A stretch of DNA of 43,905 nt from Gammaproteobacteria bacterium. Lineage in GTDB: Bacteria; Pseudomonadota; Gammaproteobacteria; Steroidobacterales; Woeseiaceae. Position 1 is the first letter of the stretch, and every line of letters starts with the position of its first letter. The stretch covers positions 1-43,905 of the forward strand of contig JAOUGX010000021.1 of the NCBI GenBank assembly GCA_029865385.1, in the 5' to 3' direction. Of the stretch, positions 22,752-32,161 are shown piece by piece. The translations under genes and the position numbers were made by a program. The notes beneath the pieces are model-generated. The model saw only the letters and a list, made by a program, of their open reading frames with translations. It made no database searches and was not told the DNA's origin.

Positions 22752-23096
22752 ATGACGAAAGGGATTGCGGTATTGGGGCTGTGCCTTTTGATGAGTGCCT
22801 GCACGTCCATGCTGCTGGGCGGGGCGTCGTCGGGCAGTCCGGGTCTCGGTGGCGACCGGCGGACAGCCGCGCAGATGAGCGAGGACAATGCGATTACGGC
22901 CACGATCCGCAGCCGGTACAGCATGGATACGGCAGTCAGCGCGGCTAACATCCGCGTGCTTACGTATATGAAGGATGTAACGCTCAGCGGCACGGTCGGA
23001 AGTTTTGCGATTCGTGACCGCGCCGTCAGTATTGCTCGAAACACCGACAGGGTTCGTGCCGTAAACAGTCAGATCCAGGTCAATACGAACAACTAG
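22752..23096 (+). CDS. BON-domain lipoprotein (OsmY/DolP-like)
   Basis: The protein has 114 residues. The signal peptide ends in a lipobox (LMSAC), so it is a lipoprotein. A Gly/Ser linker leads to one BON domain (about 45-112) with DNAITATIRSRYSMD, NIRVLTYMKDVTLSGTVGSF and the conserved ending RVRAVNSQIQV. BON domains bind membranes or lipids, and related proteins (DolP, OsmY) act in envelope integrity. It has a single BON domain where DolP has two. The neighbouring grxD gene follows by 56 bp. Confidence 0.88.
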   Translation: MTKGIAVLGLCLLMSACTSMLLGGASSGSPGLGGDRRTAAQMSEDNAITATIRSRYSMDTAVSAANIRVLTYMKDVTLSGTVGSFAIRDRAVSIARNTDRVRAVNSQIQVNTNN

Positions 23097-23152
23097 GCCG
23101 TTCCGACCCTTGGTCGGGCGCGTCCACTCTATTTCAAGGCGAGAGTATCAAA

Positions 23153-23467
23153 GTGAACGTAAACGAGAGAATTGAACAGCAACTGAAATCCAGTCCGGTC
23201 CTGTTGTATATGAAAGGCACACCGGATTTTCCTCAATGCGGGTTCTCCGGCCAGACCGTCAATGCCCTGAAAGCCATCGGTAAACCCTTTGCATACGTCA
23301 ACATATTCGAGGATCCGGAGATTCGCGAGGGCCTCAAGGCGTACTCCAACTGGCCGACCTTTCCGCAGCTGTACGTGAACGGAGAACTGATCGGCGGTTG
23401 CGATATTGTTGTCGACATGTACAACTCCGGTGAACTGCAGAAGCTGCTGGCCGACGCCGCCGCCTGA
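23153..23467 (+). CDS. grxD: Monothiol glutaredoxin Grx4-type
   Basis: This 104-residue CGFS glutaredoxin starts at GTG, with AAGGCGAG about ten bases upstream. The active site is in PDFPQCGFSGQTV. The glutathione-binding TVP-like segment is WPTFPQLYVNGELIGGCDIV. CGFS glutaredoxins bind a [2Fe-2S] cluster bridged by two glutathiones and hand clusters to target proteins, often with BolA. Length and sequence match bacterial GrxD. It is cytoplasmic. Confidence 0.95.
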   Translation: MNVNERIEQQLKSSPVLLYMKGTPDFPQCGFSGQTVNALKAIGKPFAYVNIFEDPEIREGLKAYSNWPTFPQLYVNGELIGGCDIVVDMYNSGELQKLLADAAA

Positions 23468-23539
23468 TTCTTCCGCGATCGACACTGAAAAACCGCTTTC
23501 GCCGGTCGGCTCCCTGAGCTTTACATAATCTCCGCGCAG

Positions 23540-23600
23540 GGCTGCGCCGGGGACCGGCAAATCGTGGCGGTCGCCACTGTGCCGGTCCCGCCGTGCAGCC
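23540..23600. repeat. Three-tier palindrome downstream of grxD
   Basis: Nested arms are GGCTGC/GCAGCC (23540-23545, 23595-23600), GGGACCGGCA/TGCCGGTCCC (23550-23559, 23580-23589) and GTGGCG/CGCCAC (23564-23569, 23572-23577) around a GT loop. The predicted hairpin covers 61 bases. No T-run follows on either strand, so it is not a classical terminator. It occupies the 305-bp gap between grxD and the next lipoprotein gene (23468-23772), in which I see no gene. Confidence 0.75.
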
Positions 23601-23772
23601 GTTTTCCTCGCGCCAGCAATGGGTCAGAAATCCTTTATCCATGCGCCCTGTGCAATTGAGACACGTGTCACTGCGCCACTTCGGGCCGTTGCTATATTGA
23701 CTCGACGTCAGCGACCGGCGCCCTCGATGCCGTTCGCAAAAAATTGTCTTTTCAAGTGCGGAGTTCCAGCAA

Positions 23773-24843
23773 ATGCCAATGTCAAAGCGAACCCGCAGGT
23801 ATTTCTGGCCGTTGCCAGCTTTGCTGGTGCTGCTGCTGTCCGCCGGTTGCAGCGTGTTCAAGCCGGCGCCGCCTCAAGCCGTTATCATTGAGCCCGAGCT
23901 CCCGCCGGCTGTCGTGGTGCAACAGGTACCGATCGAGCCGGAGCATCCGCCGATCGTCATCGTTCCGGTTCCACAGCCCGACCCGGATCCCGTTCCGCCG
24001 GAAGTTTTCTCGCATCGTGTCGCAATTGTTCTGAGTGGCAGGCAGTCGGCCTACGAAAGCGTTGCACAAGAACTGGAGCAGGTCCTCGAAGATTATTCGC
24101 TGTATGACCTCTCGGATCGCAGCCAGACAGTCAGGGGTGTTTTTCGCAGCATCGCCGACGAGCAGGCAACGGCGGTTGTGGCAATCGGATTGCGTGCTGC
24201 GTTGTCGGCTCGAGCATTGTCAACGGTGCCGGTTGTCTTTTGCCAGGTATTCAACGTCTACGACAACGACCTGATAACGGAAAACGTGAAAGGAGTCTCA
24301 TCGATTCCACCGATCGGTCTTCAGCTAAAGGCGTGGAAGGAACTCGACCCCGCATTGAAGGATGTCGGGGCAATCGTCGGCAATGGCCACGAGTCGCTGG
24401 TCGAGGAAGCGGCGATGGCAGCGACAGAGCTCGGTCTCGAACTGCATGTCAGGGTTGCCGGTTCCGACAAGGAAACGCTGTATCTATTCAATCGCATGGT
24501 CCCCGACATCGACGGTTTCCTGCTGTTTCCCGATAACAGGATTCTGAGCCGCACGGTTCTCGACCAAATGCTGAGCTACGCTGCGCGCCACCGCGTGCAG
24601 GTTGCCGTATTCAACGAATCGTTGCTGAGTATGGGCGCTACGCTGAGCTCAACCGCGGTAGATGCCGACATCGCATCAACCATCGTCCAGGTTCTGGATC
24701 GGTTCGAACGGAACCTGGGTAGCGAGTTGCCCGCGCTGACACCCTTGACCGAGATCCGGATTCAAACCAACAAAGCGCTGATACAACAGTACGGCCTCGA
24801 GAACACAGAGGTCGGCCAGGATACCGTCGCGGGGGCCTTGTGA
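23773..24843 (+). CDS. ABC-type substrate-binding-like lipoprotein
   Basis: The protein has 356 residues. The signal peptide ends with a lipobox (LSAGC). A Pro-rich tether of about 45 residues follows (PPAVVVQQVPIEPEHPPIVI and similar). The globular part, from about residue 80 (HRVAIVLSGRQSAYESVAQE), resembles the COG2984/TrpX-type periplasmic binding proteins: two Rossmann-like lobes, AVVAIGLRAALSARAL, and VVFCQVFNVYDN. The gene has no permease or ATPase partner. Instead its stop overlaps the start of a membrane GGDEF-EAL gene by four bases (GTGA), so ligand binding probably controls that protein. Both ATG codons at 23773 and 23779 are usable. Confidence 0.8.
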   Translation: MPMSKRTRRYFWPLPALLVLLLSAGCSVFKPAPPQAVIIEPELPPAVVVQQVPIEPEHPPIVIVPVPQPDPDPVPPEVFSHRVAIVLSGRQSAYESVAQELEQVLEDYSLYDLSDRSQTVRGVFRSIADEQATAVVAIGLRAALSARALSTVPVVFCQVFNVYDNDLITENVKGVSSIPPIGLQLKAWKELDPALKDVGAIVGNGHESLVEEAAMAATELGLELHVRVAGSDKETLYLFNRMVPDIDGFLLFPDNRILSRTVLDQMLSYAARHRVQVAVFNESLLSMGATLSSTAVDADIASTIVQVLDRFERNLGSELPALTPLTEIRIQTNKALIQQYGLENTEVGQDTVAGAL

Positions 24844-27050
24844 CTTTTGACTATCTGCAGAGATTCAGCCAGAAAGTCAGGGATTACATAGCTCGCAGAG
24901 CCGCAGCCCGACGTGGCAAGCGTGCGCTGGTCCGCGAGATTCTCTCCCTCCAGATCATGATTACCGCCGTCATTGGCGGACTCGCCGTGGCCGCGTTGTA
25001 CTGGGGAGGGCAGTGGGTCCTGCAGGACAATTACAGCCGCTGGGCTTTGCAGTGGACGGAAGATCTGAACGAACTCGGCGCACCGCTCTATCTCAGCAAT
25101 GACGCTGACGCCCTGTTGCGTCTTGAAAGCTTCATTGGCAAGTACTCCGAAATCGAGCGAGTAACTTATTACAAGAATGACGGCGACGTGCTGTTCTCGA
25201 TCTCGAACCTCGAACACCAGCAACAAGCGCCGCCGAACCTCAGCCGAACCATGTTGCAGAATGTCTCCGACCTTGCGGGCGGCGACACACCGTATGTCAT
25301 GAAAAGCAGCCTGGTCAACGCGAGGGCATTTACGATACTCGCGCCAGTGTGGACGGAATCGATCACCGGCGACGGGCTTTTCGAATTCGATCCGGAGAGC
25401 CCTGCAGAAACCAGCGCGATCGATCTGATCGGCTTCGTCGGGCTCGAGCTCGACTTCATGTTGTTTCACGATCGGCTGCTGAAAAACATCAAGATCGCGA
25501 TTTCTGTTCTGTTGCTGGTGCTGCTCGTATCCGGAATCATCGGGCGTGCAACGCTACGCAAAGCCTTGTCGTCTATTTCAGACTTGCAGGAGCCTATATC
25601 GGAGCTTGCCAAAGGTAATCTGACGGTACAGTTCAAACCGGCGGAGCACAGGGAAATTTCCGAAATCGTCGAAGCACTGGAGACCACGGCAACAGCTCTC
25701 GGCGAGAGAGATGCGCGCCTGCTCAGGCTCGCCAACCATGATGTGTTGACTGGATTGTTCAACCGCCGTCGCTTCGTCGAGGAGTTGAAAAAAGAGGTTG
25801 ATAACGTCAGTGTCAACGAAAAATCCAGTGCGCTGATGTTCGTCGACCTGGACCAGTTCAAGTATGTCAACGATACCTGCGGACATCCTGCCGGTGACCG
25901 CATGTTGAGAAAAGTTGCCGATCAGCTGATTCGTACCGTCGGTGATCAAGGCCATGTTGCTCGATTCGGTGGCGACGAATTTGCGGTTCTGATACCGGGA
26001 ACATCGAAGACCAAGGCGCGGACACTGGCAGAGTCCATACTGGAGGACATGCGCCGGCTCGCTCACATCGAAAATGACAACGTATTCCATGTGCATTGCA
26101 GTATCGGCATCACAATGATCGATTCGTCCCGCTTCGACCACGACGACCTGATCGCGCAGGTCGATATTGCGTGCCGGGAAGCCAAGGCCAGCGGCAGAAA
26201 CCGCCTGCAATTCTTCAGTATGTCAGAGCGCGAAGCCGAAAAGATGGTGGCCGATGTGGGCTGGATGTCGAAGTTGCGCGAGGCGATCGACAACAACGCG
26301 TTCATTCTGAGATACCAGCCGATCGTCGATATAGCCACGGGCGAAACGACACACCATGAAGTACTGTTACGCATGCGGGCCAGCGACGGGAAACTGGTTG
26401 CACCCGATGCATTCCTTCCGGCGGCAGTTCGTTTCGGATTGATGGCGGAAATCGATACCTGGATGATTGAAAACGCGATATCCGCACTGGCAGCGTATCG
26501 GGAAGAGCAGCCAGGCCTTCGCTTTTCCATCAATCTTTCAGTGAATGCATTCGAGAGCGAAAACCTGGCGGCATTCGTTCGCACACAATTGACCAAACAT
26601 GACGTGCCGGCTGAATCAATAGTTTTCGAAATTACAGAAAGCCTGGCAGTACGGCACCTGAAGCACGTCGAGCAACAGATCTCGTCGTTGCGCCGTGTCG
26701 GTTGCCAGCTGGCGCTCGACGATTTCGGTACAGGATACAGTTCGTTCAGCCACCTCAAGCGATTGTCGGTTGACTACATCAAGATCGATGGATGTTTCAT
26801 TCGAGAGCTGGTGACCAGCCCGGTCGACCAGAAGATGGTGCGAATGATCGCGGAGATCGGCCGCGAAGCCGGTATGAAAACCGTTGCCGAGTACGTACAG
26901 AGTCACGCGGTATTCGAATTGCTGGGCAAACTCGGTGTGGAACTCGCACAAGGCTATTACATCGGCAGACCGTCCGCTGCACCTACGCGGCGCTCGATGC
27001 CGGTAGCGATCGACACACATCGTCGCGGCCCGAGGGCGCTCCCGGGTTAA
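24840..27050 (+). CDS. Membrane GGDEF-EAL cyclic-di-GMP protein with periplasmic sensor
   Basis: This 736-residue protein starts at a GTG overlapping the lipoprotein stop. Membrane helices at about 38-58 and 218-236 flank a periplasmic segment of 160 residues. A HAMP-like linker follows, then GGDEF (about 290-455) with intact ARFGGDEFAVLI (377-381), and EAL (about 475-725) with EVL at 507-509 and LDDFGTGYSSFSHLK (627-632 core), plus FEITES and KTVAEYVQ. The sequence allows both synthase and phosphodiesterase activity. The layout (lipoprotein partner, two helices, HAMP, GGDEF, EAL) recalls envelope-gated c-di-GMP systems such as LapD or YfiN, but the partner family here differs. Its end overlaps the convergent rnt gene by four bases. 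Confidence 0.92.
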   Translation: MTFDYLQRFSQKVRDYIARRAAARRGKRALVREILSLQIMITAVIGGLAVAALYWGGQWVLQDNYSRWALQWTEDLNELGAPLYLSNDADALLRLESFIGKYSEIERVTYYKNDGDVLFSISNLEHQQQAPPNLSRTMLQNVSDLAGGDTPYVMKSSLVNARAFTILAPVWTESITGDGLFEFDPESPAETSAIDLIGFVGLELDFMLFHDRLLKNIKIAISVLLLVLLVSGIIGRATLRKALSSISDLQEPISELAKGNLTVQFKPAEHREISEIVEALETTATALGERDARLLRLANHDVLTGLFNRRRFVEELKKEVDNVSVNEKSSALMFVDLDQFKYVNDTCGHPAGDRMLRKVADQLIRTVGDQGHVARFGGDEFAVLIPGTSKTKARTLAESILEDMRRLAHIENDNVFHVHCSIGITMIDSSRFDHDDLIAQVDIACREAKASGRNRLQFFSMSEREAEKMVADVGWMSKLREAIDNNAFILRYQPIVDIATGETTHHEVLLRMRASDGKLVAPDAFLPAAVRFGLMAEIDTWMIENAISALAAYREEQPGLRFSINLSVNAFESENLAAFVRTQLTKHDVPAESIVFEITESLAVRHLKHVEQQISSLRRVGCQLALDDFGTGYSSFSHLKRLSVDYIKIDGCFIRELVTSPVDQKMVRMIAEIGREAGMKTVAEYVQSHAVFELLGKLGVELAQGYYIGRPSAAPTRRSMPVAIDTHRRGPRALPG

Positions 27051-27727
27051 GGATTGGCGTATTCGTGGTCCGGCCCGGTATCTTCTTCTGCAGGCGCAAA
27101 CTCGGTCTGGCGGGCCGATTCGAACACCGGCCTGAACCGGTTCACGATGTCACAAAATATGTCTGCGGTGATTTCGGCATCGTACGCTGCCGAATGCGCG
27201 GAACTTTCATCCCAGACCAATCCGGCGGCGGTTACAGCCCGTGCCAGTACGGTCTGTCCATACGCCACGCCGCAAAGCGTCGCCGTATCGAATGAGCTGA
27301 AAGGATGAAAGGGATTTCGCTTGATTTCGGAGCGTAGTACGGCTTCGTTCAGGAAACCGAGGTCGAACGATGAATTGTGCCCGACGAGTATTGCACGCGT
27401 GCAGCCGCACTCCCGCACAGCGCGCCGAACTTCCCGAAAAATCCGTTGCAACGCATCCCGTTCATCGATCGCCGGTCGGAGCGGGTGATGGGGATCGATA
27501 CCGTTCACCGCCAGCGAAGCTGCTTCCATGTTCGCACCTTCGAACGGTTTGACATGGTAGCGAATAGTTTCGCCGCGCAGCAGCGTACCGTCGGCCTGAG
27601 GATCAATGAAGACGGCCGCGATATCCAACAGCGCATCCGTCTTGCAATTGAATCCGCCGGTCTCGACGTCGACGATGACCGGCAGGAAACCGCGAAAACG
27701 ACTGGCGATGGAAAATGAGTCAGGCAT
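27047..27727 (-). CDS. rnt: Ribonuclease T
   Basis: The protein has 226 residues. RNase T is a DEDDh-family 3'-to-5' exonuclease that finishes the 3' ends of tRNA, 5S and 23S rRNA. The catalytic residues are visible: PVIVDVETGGFN (Asp20, Glu22), VGHNSSFDLGFLN (Asp of ExoII) and HSAAYDAEIT (His and Asp of ExoIII). Family-specific sequence includes YHVKPFEGANMEAASLAVNG and PFSSFDTATL. The C-terminus has an acidic tail of about 20 residues. Restriction of RNase T largely to gammaproteobacteria supports the assignment of the organism. Confidence 0.95.
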   Translation of the reverse strand: MPDSFSIASRFRGFLPVIVDVETGGFNCKTDALLDIAAVFIDPQADGTLLRGETIRYHVKPFEGANMEAASLAVNGIDPHHPLRPAIDERDALQRIFREVRRAVRECGCTRAILVGHNSSFDLGFLNEAVLRSEIKRNPFHPFSSFDTATLCGVAYGQTVLARAVTAAGLVWDESSAHSAAYDAEITADIFCDIVNRFRPVFESARQTEFAPAEEDTGPDHEYANP

Positions 27728-27769
27728 TGAATTGCTACGGTACGAAACGTGAATGGACGATGTCGATGG

Positions 27770-29314
27770 CTATTTCCAGTCTGCGTCGCCGAGCGCATTC
27801 CGATCCAGTATCAGGCTCATGGTATAGCGCACGCCGAAGCCGCTGATATCGGTTGGCACGTGCGCAAGCCCACCCTTGCGCATACATGCGCTCAGGTCGA
27901 CATGAACCCAGGGAATTTTCCTGTCGACAAATTCGTTCAGGAAACTGGCAGCGAGAATATGGTCGCCGCTGGCATTTGGCGAGCACTGCTTCAGGTCGGC
28001 AGTCTCACTCTTCAAGTCTTCGAGAAACTCCTTGCCCATCGGAAACGGCCAGACGCGTTCACCGCATTCGACGCCGGTCTTCTTGAGCACAGGATGCCAC
28101 TTCTGCCGGTTCGTAAACACGCCACTGTAACGCTGCGTGACGGCACTGATGCAGGCGCCGGTCAAGGTCGCGAAGTCGATGACGAGCCCGGGCTTTTCAC
28201 GGCAGGCCAGGACAAGCGTGTCGGCTAGCGCCATGCGGCCTTCGGCATCCGTGTGAATAGACTGAATGGTCTTGCCATTGGCGGCCGTTACGACGTCCTG
28301 CGGTTTGTAGGCCGTCGGCCCGGTACGGTTTTCCGTAATGGCGAGCCAGCAGTCCACGGCAAAGGGAAGCTTCAGTGCCGAAATCGCATGCAGGGTTCCG
28401 AGCGCAACAGCGCTGCCGCCCATGTCGATGTGCATTTCGAGCATCGACTGGAACGGCTTCAGGTTGGTGCCGCCGGTATCAAAAATAATGCCTTTGCCGA
28501 TGATGCTCAGCTCGGGACGTGCGGATTTGGCTTTTGGCCGATACTGCAGCCTGACAATCGCTGCACTGTCATCGGCGTTCCCCTGGGCGACCGCTAGAAA
28601 CGCTCCGGCACCCAGTTTTCGCAACTCGCCCACACCGTACTTTCGAATTGTCCAACCCTGCTTTTTCGACATTTCGCGTAACAGTCGCAAATACTCCGTC
28701 GCGTCAAGCTTGTTGGGCGGCATCGCCGTAAGCCAACGTGCAAGATTGTTGCCATTGGCTTCTGCAACGACACGAGCCGTATCCAATCGTGCTTCGAGGC
28801 CGAGCAAGCGAAGACTCTTCAGCTTCGACGGATTCGGTTTCGCCTTGAAATGGGGCAAGTTGAACGCGGCGGCGAGCGCAGCCGCGATCATGCGCTCAGC
28901 AATGATTGCCTGGTCTTCGGCCTTGAACCCGAGCACCCAGATTCCGATGCAGGTGGCTTTCTCGCTCGATGCGGCTGCCTGCATCTTCCTTGCGAATGTC
29001 AACTGCTCGAAGGCCTCGTTCTTGATATCCAGCATCCCAATATGCAATGCGGTCTGGCGTTTGTTGGCAAGCCGCGTTGAAATCCCCGGAACACTTGCCT
29101 TTGGTCGTCGTTTCAGCAACGCGCTGACCTTGCTGCCCTGCGGAACGGATGCCCACAGTTCTCTTGGCGGTTTTGCAGGCAGTATCAGCAGCAACTGGTC
29201 GACCGCAGCAAGCGTGGAGGCAGACGGATGTCCCGTGTGCTGGGTAATTTTGATCGTACTCCGGGGAAATTTTTCCGCGAGCAGGCTTGCCATTCTCTTA
29301 TTAACCTTTTTCAT
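27770..29314 (-). CDS. Leucyl aminopeptidase family protein (peptidase M17)
   Basis: From the ATG at 29314 (MKKVNKRMASL) there are 514 residues. A TTG at 29359 or the ATG at 29293 are other possible starts, and no ribosome site decides. The C-terminal catalytic domain has the M17 metal and catalytic residues: IIGKGIIFDTGGTNLKP (Lys and Asp ligands), MHIDMGGSAVALG and the signature IHTDAEGRMALADTL (consensus NTDAEGRL, with His for Asn). The N-terminal domain is shorter and more divergent than in PepA. Expected action: a hexameric cytoplasmic metallo-aminopeptidase removing N-terminal residues. Whether it has PepA's DNA-binding role cannot be told. Confidence 0.9.
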   Translation of the reverse strand: MKKVNKRMASLLAEKFPRSTIKITQHTGHPSASTLAAVDQLLLILPAKPPRELWASVPQGSKVSALLKRRPKASVPGISTRLANKRQTALHIGMLDIKNEAFEQLTFARKMQAAASSEKATCIGIWVLGFKAEDQAIIAERMIAAALAAAFNLPHFKAKPNPSKLKSLRLLGLEARLDTARVVAEANGNNLARWLTAMPPNKLDATEYLRLLREMSKKQGWTIRKYGVGELRKLGAGAFLAVAQGNADDSAAIVRLQYRPKAKSARPELSIIGKGIIFDTGGTNLKPFQSMLEMHIDMGGSAVALGTLHAISALKLPFAVDCWLAITENRTGPTAYKPQDVVTAANGKTIQSIHTDAEGRMALADTLVLACREKPGLVIDFATLTGACISAVTQRYSGVFTNRQKWHPVLKKTGVECGERVWPFPMGKEFLEDLKSETADLKQCSPNASGDHILAASFLNEFVDRKIPWVHVDLSACMRKGGLAHVPTDISGFGVRYTMSLILDRNALGDADWK

Positions 29315-29471
29315 TACGCTTGGGTCATAATGTGCAACCCAGGAGCTTGTTGCCGGCAACGATGAGAAATCATGCCGGTAGCGCGATTTGCGGTGATCCT
29401 AGCAGGACACTTCCGCGAATTCACGCGACAAATCTTCGTAATATGGATGCAGGACGGATTGTGGACGACTT

Positions 29472-32135
29472 ATGAGCACTTTCAGCCGATTTGATGACAT
29501 TGATCCGACCGAGACACGCGAATGGCTGGAATCCATAGATTCTGTTCTGCTGCAGCACGGGCCGGAAAGGGCACATTTTCTGTTAAACAGGATGATCGAT
29601 TTTGCGCGACGTTCCGGGGCTTATCTTCCGTACAGCCCGAATACCGCCTATCTGAATACGATTTCGGTTGGCCGGCAACCCGAGTATCCGGGCGACCGTT
29701 CCATCGAGCGACGCATCGAGGCGTATCTCCGATGGAATGCGATGGCGATGGTGGTACAGGCAAATCGCAAGAGCACCGAGTACGGCGGACACATTTCATC
29801 CTACGCGTCGTCGGCCACGCTGTACGAAGTGGGCTTCAATCATTTCTGGCGCGCTCCGACGGATACGCATGGCGGTGACATGGTGTTCATGCAGGGTCAC
29901 TCGGCACCGGGCATCTACGCGCGCGCTTATCTCGAAGGCCGGCTCAGCGAAAAACAGCTCAATCGCTTTCGCCAGGAAGTCGGCGGCGGCGGGCTGTCGT
30001 CCTATCCACACCCGTGGCTGATGCCGGATTTCTGGCAGTTCCCGACCGTCTCGATGGGGCTCGGTCCGATGATGGCGATTTACCAGGCGCGCTTCATGCG
30101 CTACCTCGAACACCGCGAAATGATTCCGGCCAGCGATCGCAAGGTCTGGGCCTTCCTCGGCGACGGTGAGATGGACGAGCCCGAATCCATGGGCGCCATT
30201 ACGATGCCGGTTCGCGAGGGCCTCGATAACCTCGTATTCGTGGTCAACTGCAACCTGCAGCGGCTGGACGGCCCGGTACGCGGCAATGGCAAGATTATTC
30301 AGGAGCTTGAAGCGGCCTTTGGCGGCGCTGGCTGGAACGTAATAAAGGTAATCTGGGGTTCGCGCTGGGATCGGCTGCTCGCAAAGGATCACGAAGGACT
30401 TCTGCAGCGGGTAATGGAAGAGTGCGTGGACGGCGAGTACCAGAATTTCAAACAAAAGGGCGGTGCGTACACGCGCGAGCACTTCTTCGGCAAGTATCCA
30501 CAGACGGCGGCAATGGTGGCCAACATGTCGGACGACGAAATCTGGCGTCTGAATCGCGGTGGCCACGACGCACGAAAAGTACACGCCGCCTATCAGGCGG
30601 CCGTACAGCACAAGGGCCAGCCGACAATCATCCTCGCGAAGACCGTCAAGGGATACGGCATGGGGACCGCCGGCGAAGGCCAGAATATCGCGCACCAGCA
30701 GAAGAAGCTGGATGTCGAGGCGGTTAAGAAATTCCGCGATCGATTCAATATCCCGGTTTCCGATAAGGACATCGACAACGTTCCTTACTACAAGCCCCCG
30801 CCGGACAGCGAAGAGCTCGAGTACCTTCACGAGCGGCGCAGGACGCTCGGCGGCTTTCTTCCACAGCGTCGCAGCAAGCCGGCCCCGCTTAAAGTACCGC
30901 CACTCGAGATATTCAAATCGCAGCTCGAAGGAACCGGCGAACGCGACGCATCGACGACGATGGCTTTCATTCGCATCCTGACGGCACTGATTCGCGACAA
31001 GAACATCGGCAAGCACGTCGTGCCTATCGTACCCGACGAAGCGCGCACTTTCGGCATGGAGGGCATGTTCCGGCAAATCGGCATCTATTCTTCCAAAGGT
31101 CAGTTGTACACGCCGCAGGACGCAGACCAGCTGATGTACTACCGCGAGGACAAGCAGGGCCAGATTCTTGAAGAAGGCATCAACGAGGCAGGCGCATTCT
31201 GTTCCTGGCTCGCATCGGGAACGTCCTACAGCAATCATGACCTGCAGACCGTACCGTTCTATATCTACTATTCGATGTTCGGCTTTCAGCGCATCGGTGA
31301 CTTCATCTGGGCAGGCGGCGATCTTCAGTCGAGGGGCTTCCTCATCGGTGGCACCGCGGGTCGAACGACGCTTGCCGGCGAAGGGCTGCAACACCAGGAT
31401 GGCCACAGCCTCGTATCCGCATCGACGGTCCCCAACTGCGTTTCCTACGATCCGACCTACGCCTACGAATTGGCTGTCATCATCCAGGACGGGTTGCGAC
31501 GCATGATCGGCGAACAGGAGAATGTTTTCTATTACATCACCTGCATGAACGAGAACTATGTTCATCCGCCGATGCCGGCCGGCGTCGAAGGCGGCATCCT
31601 CAAGGGTATGTACTTACTGCATGTCGGGGGCCAGGGGCAGGTACGCGCACAACTGATGGGCTCCGGCACGATATTGCGCGAAGTCCTTGGCGCGTCGGAG
31701 CTGCTGATGAAAGATTTCGGTATTCCGTCTGACGTCTGGTCGGTCACGAGCTTCAACGAATTGCGACGCGAAGCACTGGCAATCGAACGCTGGAACCAGC
31801 TGCATCCCGAGGACAAGCCGAAAAAGAGCTACCTCGAGATGTGCATGCATAAACGCAAAGGCCCCTTCGTTGCCGCAACGGACTACATGAAAATCGTTCC
31901 GGACCAGATCCAGCGATGGATTCCAGGTTCCTACGTTACGCTCGGAACGGATGGCTACGGTCGTAGTGATGCCCGGGCCGCATTACGCAATCACTTCGAA
32001 GTGGACAAGCGATATATTGCGGTGACTGCGCTGAAGGCACTGGCCGATGACGGCATGCTGGACCAGAAAACGGTCGCCAACGCCATCAAGAAATACAAGA
32101 TCGACCCATCGAAGCCGGATCCGGTCACGCTGTAG
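29472..32135 (+). CDS. aceE: Pyruvate dehydrogenase E1 component
   Basis: The 887-residue homodimeric E1 decarboxylates pyruvate with thiamine diphosphate and transfers the acetyl group to E2 lipoyl arms. The cofactor motif GDGEMDEPESM (GDG at 230-232) is paired with the Asn of NCNLQRLDG (261), as in the family. Other blocks are GHISSYASSATLYEVGFNHF, ILAKTVKGYGMG, IVPDEARTFGMEG and LIGGTAGRTTLAGEGLQHQD. Length equals that of the E. coli protein. It heads the aceE-aceF-lpd operon; aceF begins 26 bp later. No pdhR-type regulator gene precedes it. The divergent M17 peptidase gene leaves a 157-bp promoter region. Confidence 0.97.
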   Translation: MSTFSRFDDIDPTETREWLESIDSVLLQHGPERAHFLLNRMIDFARRSGAYLPYSPNTAYLNTISVGRQPEYPGDRSIERRIEAYLRWNAMAMVVQANRKSTEYGGHISSYASSATLYEVGFNHFWRAPTDTHGGDMVFMQGHSAPGIYARAYLEGRLSEKQLNRFRQEVGGGGLSSYPHPWLMPDFWQFPTVSMGLGPMMAIYQARFMRYLEHREMIPASDRKVWAFLGDGEMDEPESMGAITMPVREGLDNLVFVVNCNLQRLDGPVRGNGKIIQELEAAFGGAGWNVIKVIWGSRWDRLLAKDHEGLLQRVMEECVDGEYQNFKQKGGAYTREHFFGKYPQTAAMVANMSDDEIWRLNRGGHDARKVHAAYQAAVQHKGQPTIILAKTVKGYGMGTAGEGQNIAHQQKKLDVEAVKKFRDRFNIPVSDKDIDNVPYYKPPPDSEELEYLHERRRTLGGFLPQRRSKPAPLKVPPLEIFKSQLEGTGERDASTTMAFIRILTALIRDKNIGKHVVPIVPDEARTFGMEGMFRQIGIYSSKGQLYTPQDADQLMYYREDKQGQILEEGINEAGAFCSWLASGTSYSNHDLQTVPFYIYYSMFGFQRIGDFIWAGGDLQSRGFLIGGTAGRTTLAGEGLQHQDGHSLVSASTVPNCVSYDPTYAYELAVIIQDGLRRMIGEQENVFYYITCMNENYVHPPMPAGVEGGILKGMYLLHVGGQGQVRAQLMGSGTILREVLGASELLMKDFGIPSDVWSVTSFNELRREALAIERWNQLHPEDKPKKSYLEMCMHKRKGPFVAATDYMKIVPDQIQRWIPGSYVTLGTDGYGRSDARAALRNHFEVDKRYIAVTALKALADDGMLDQKTVANAIKKYKIDPSKPDPVTL

Positions 32136-32161
32136 CGTACGAACAAGTAGCGGAGTTCACA

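Noticed and set aside
29796-31565. A 589-codon minus-strand open frame
   Set aside because: It is entirely opposite aceE, whose motifs are unmistakable. The translation is low-complexity and unlike any protein I recognise.
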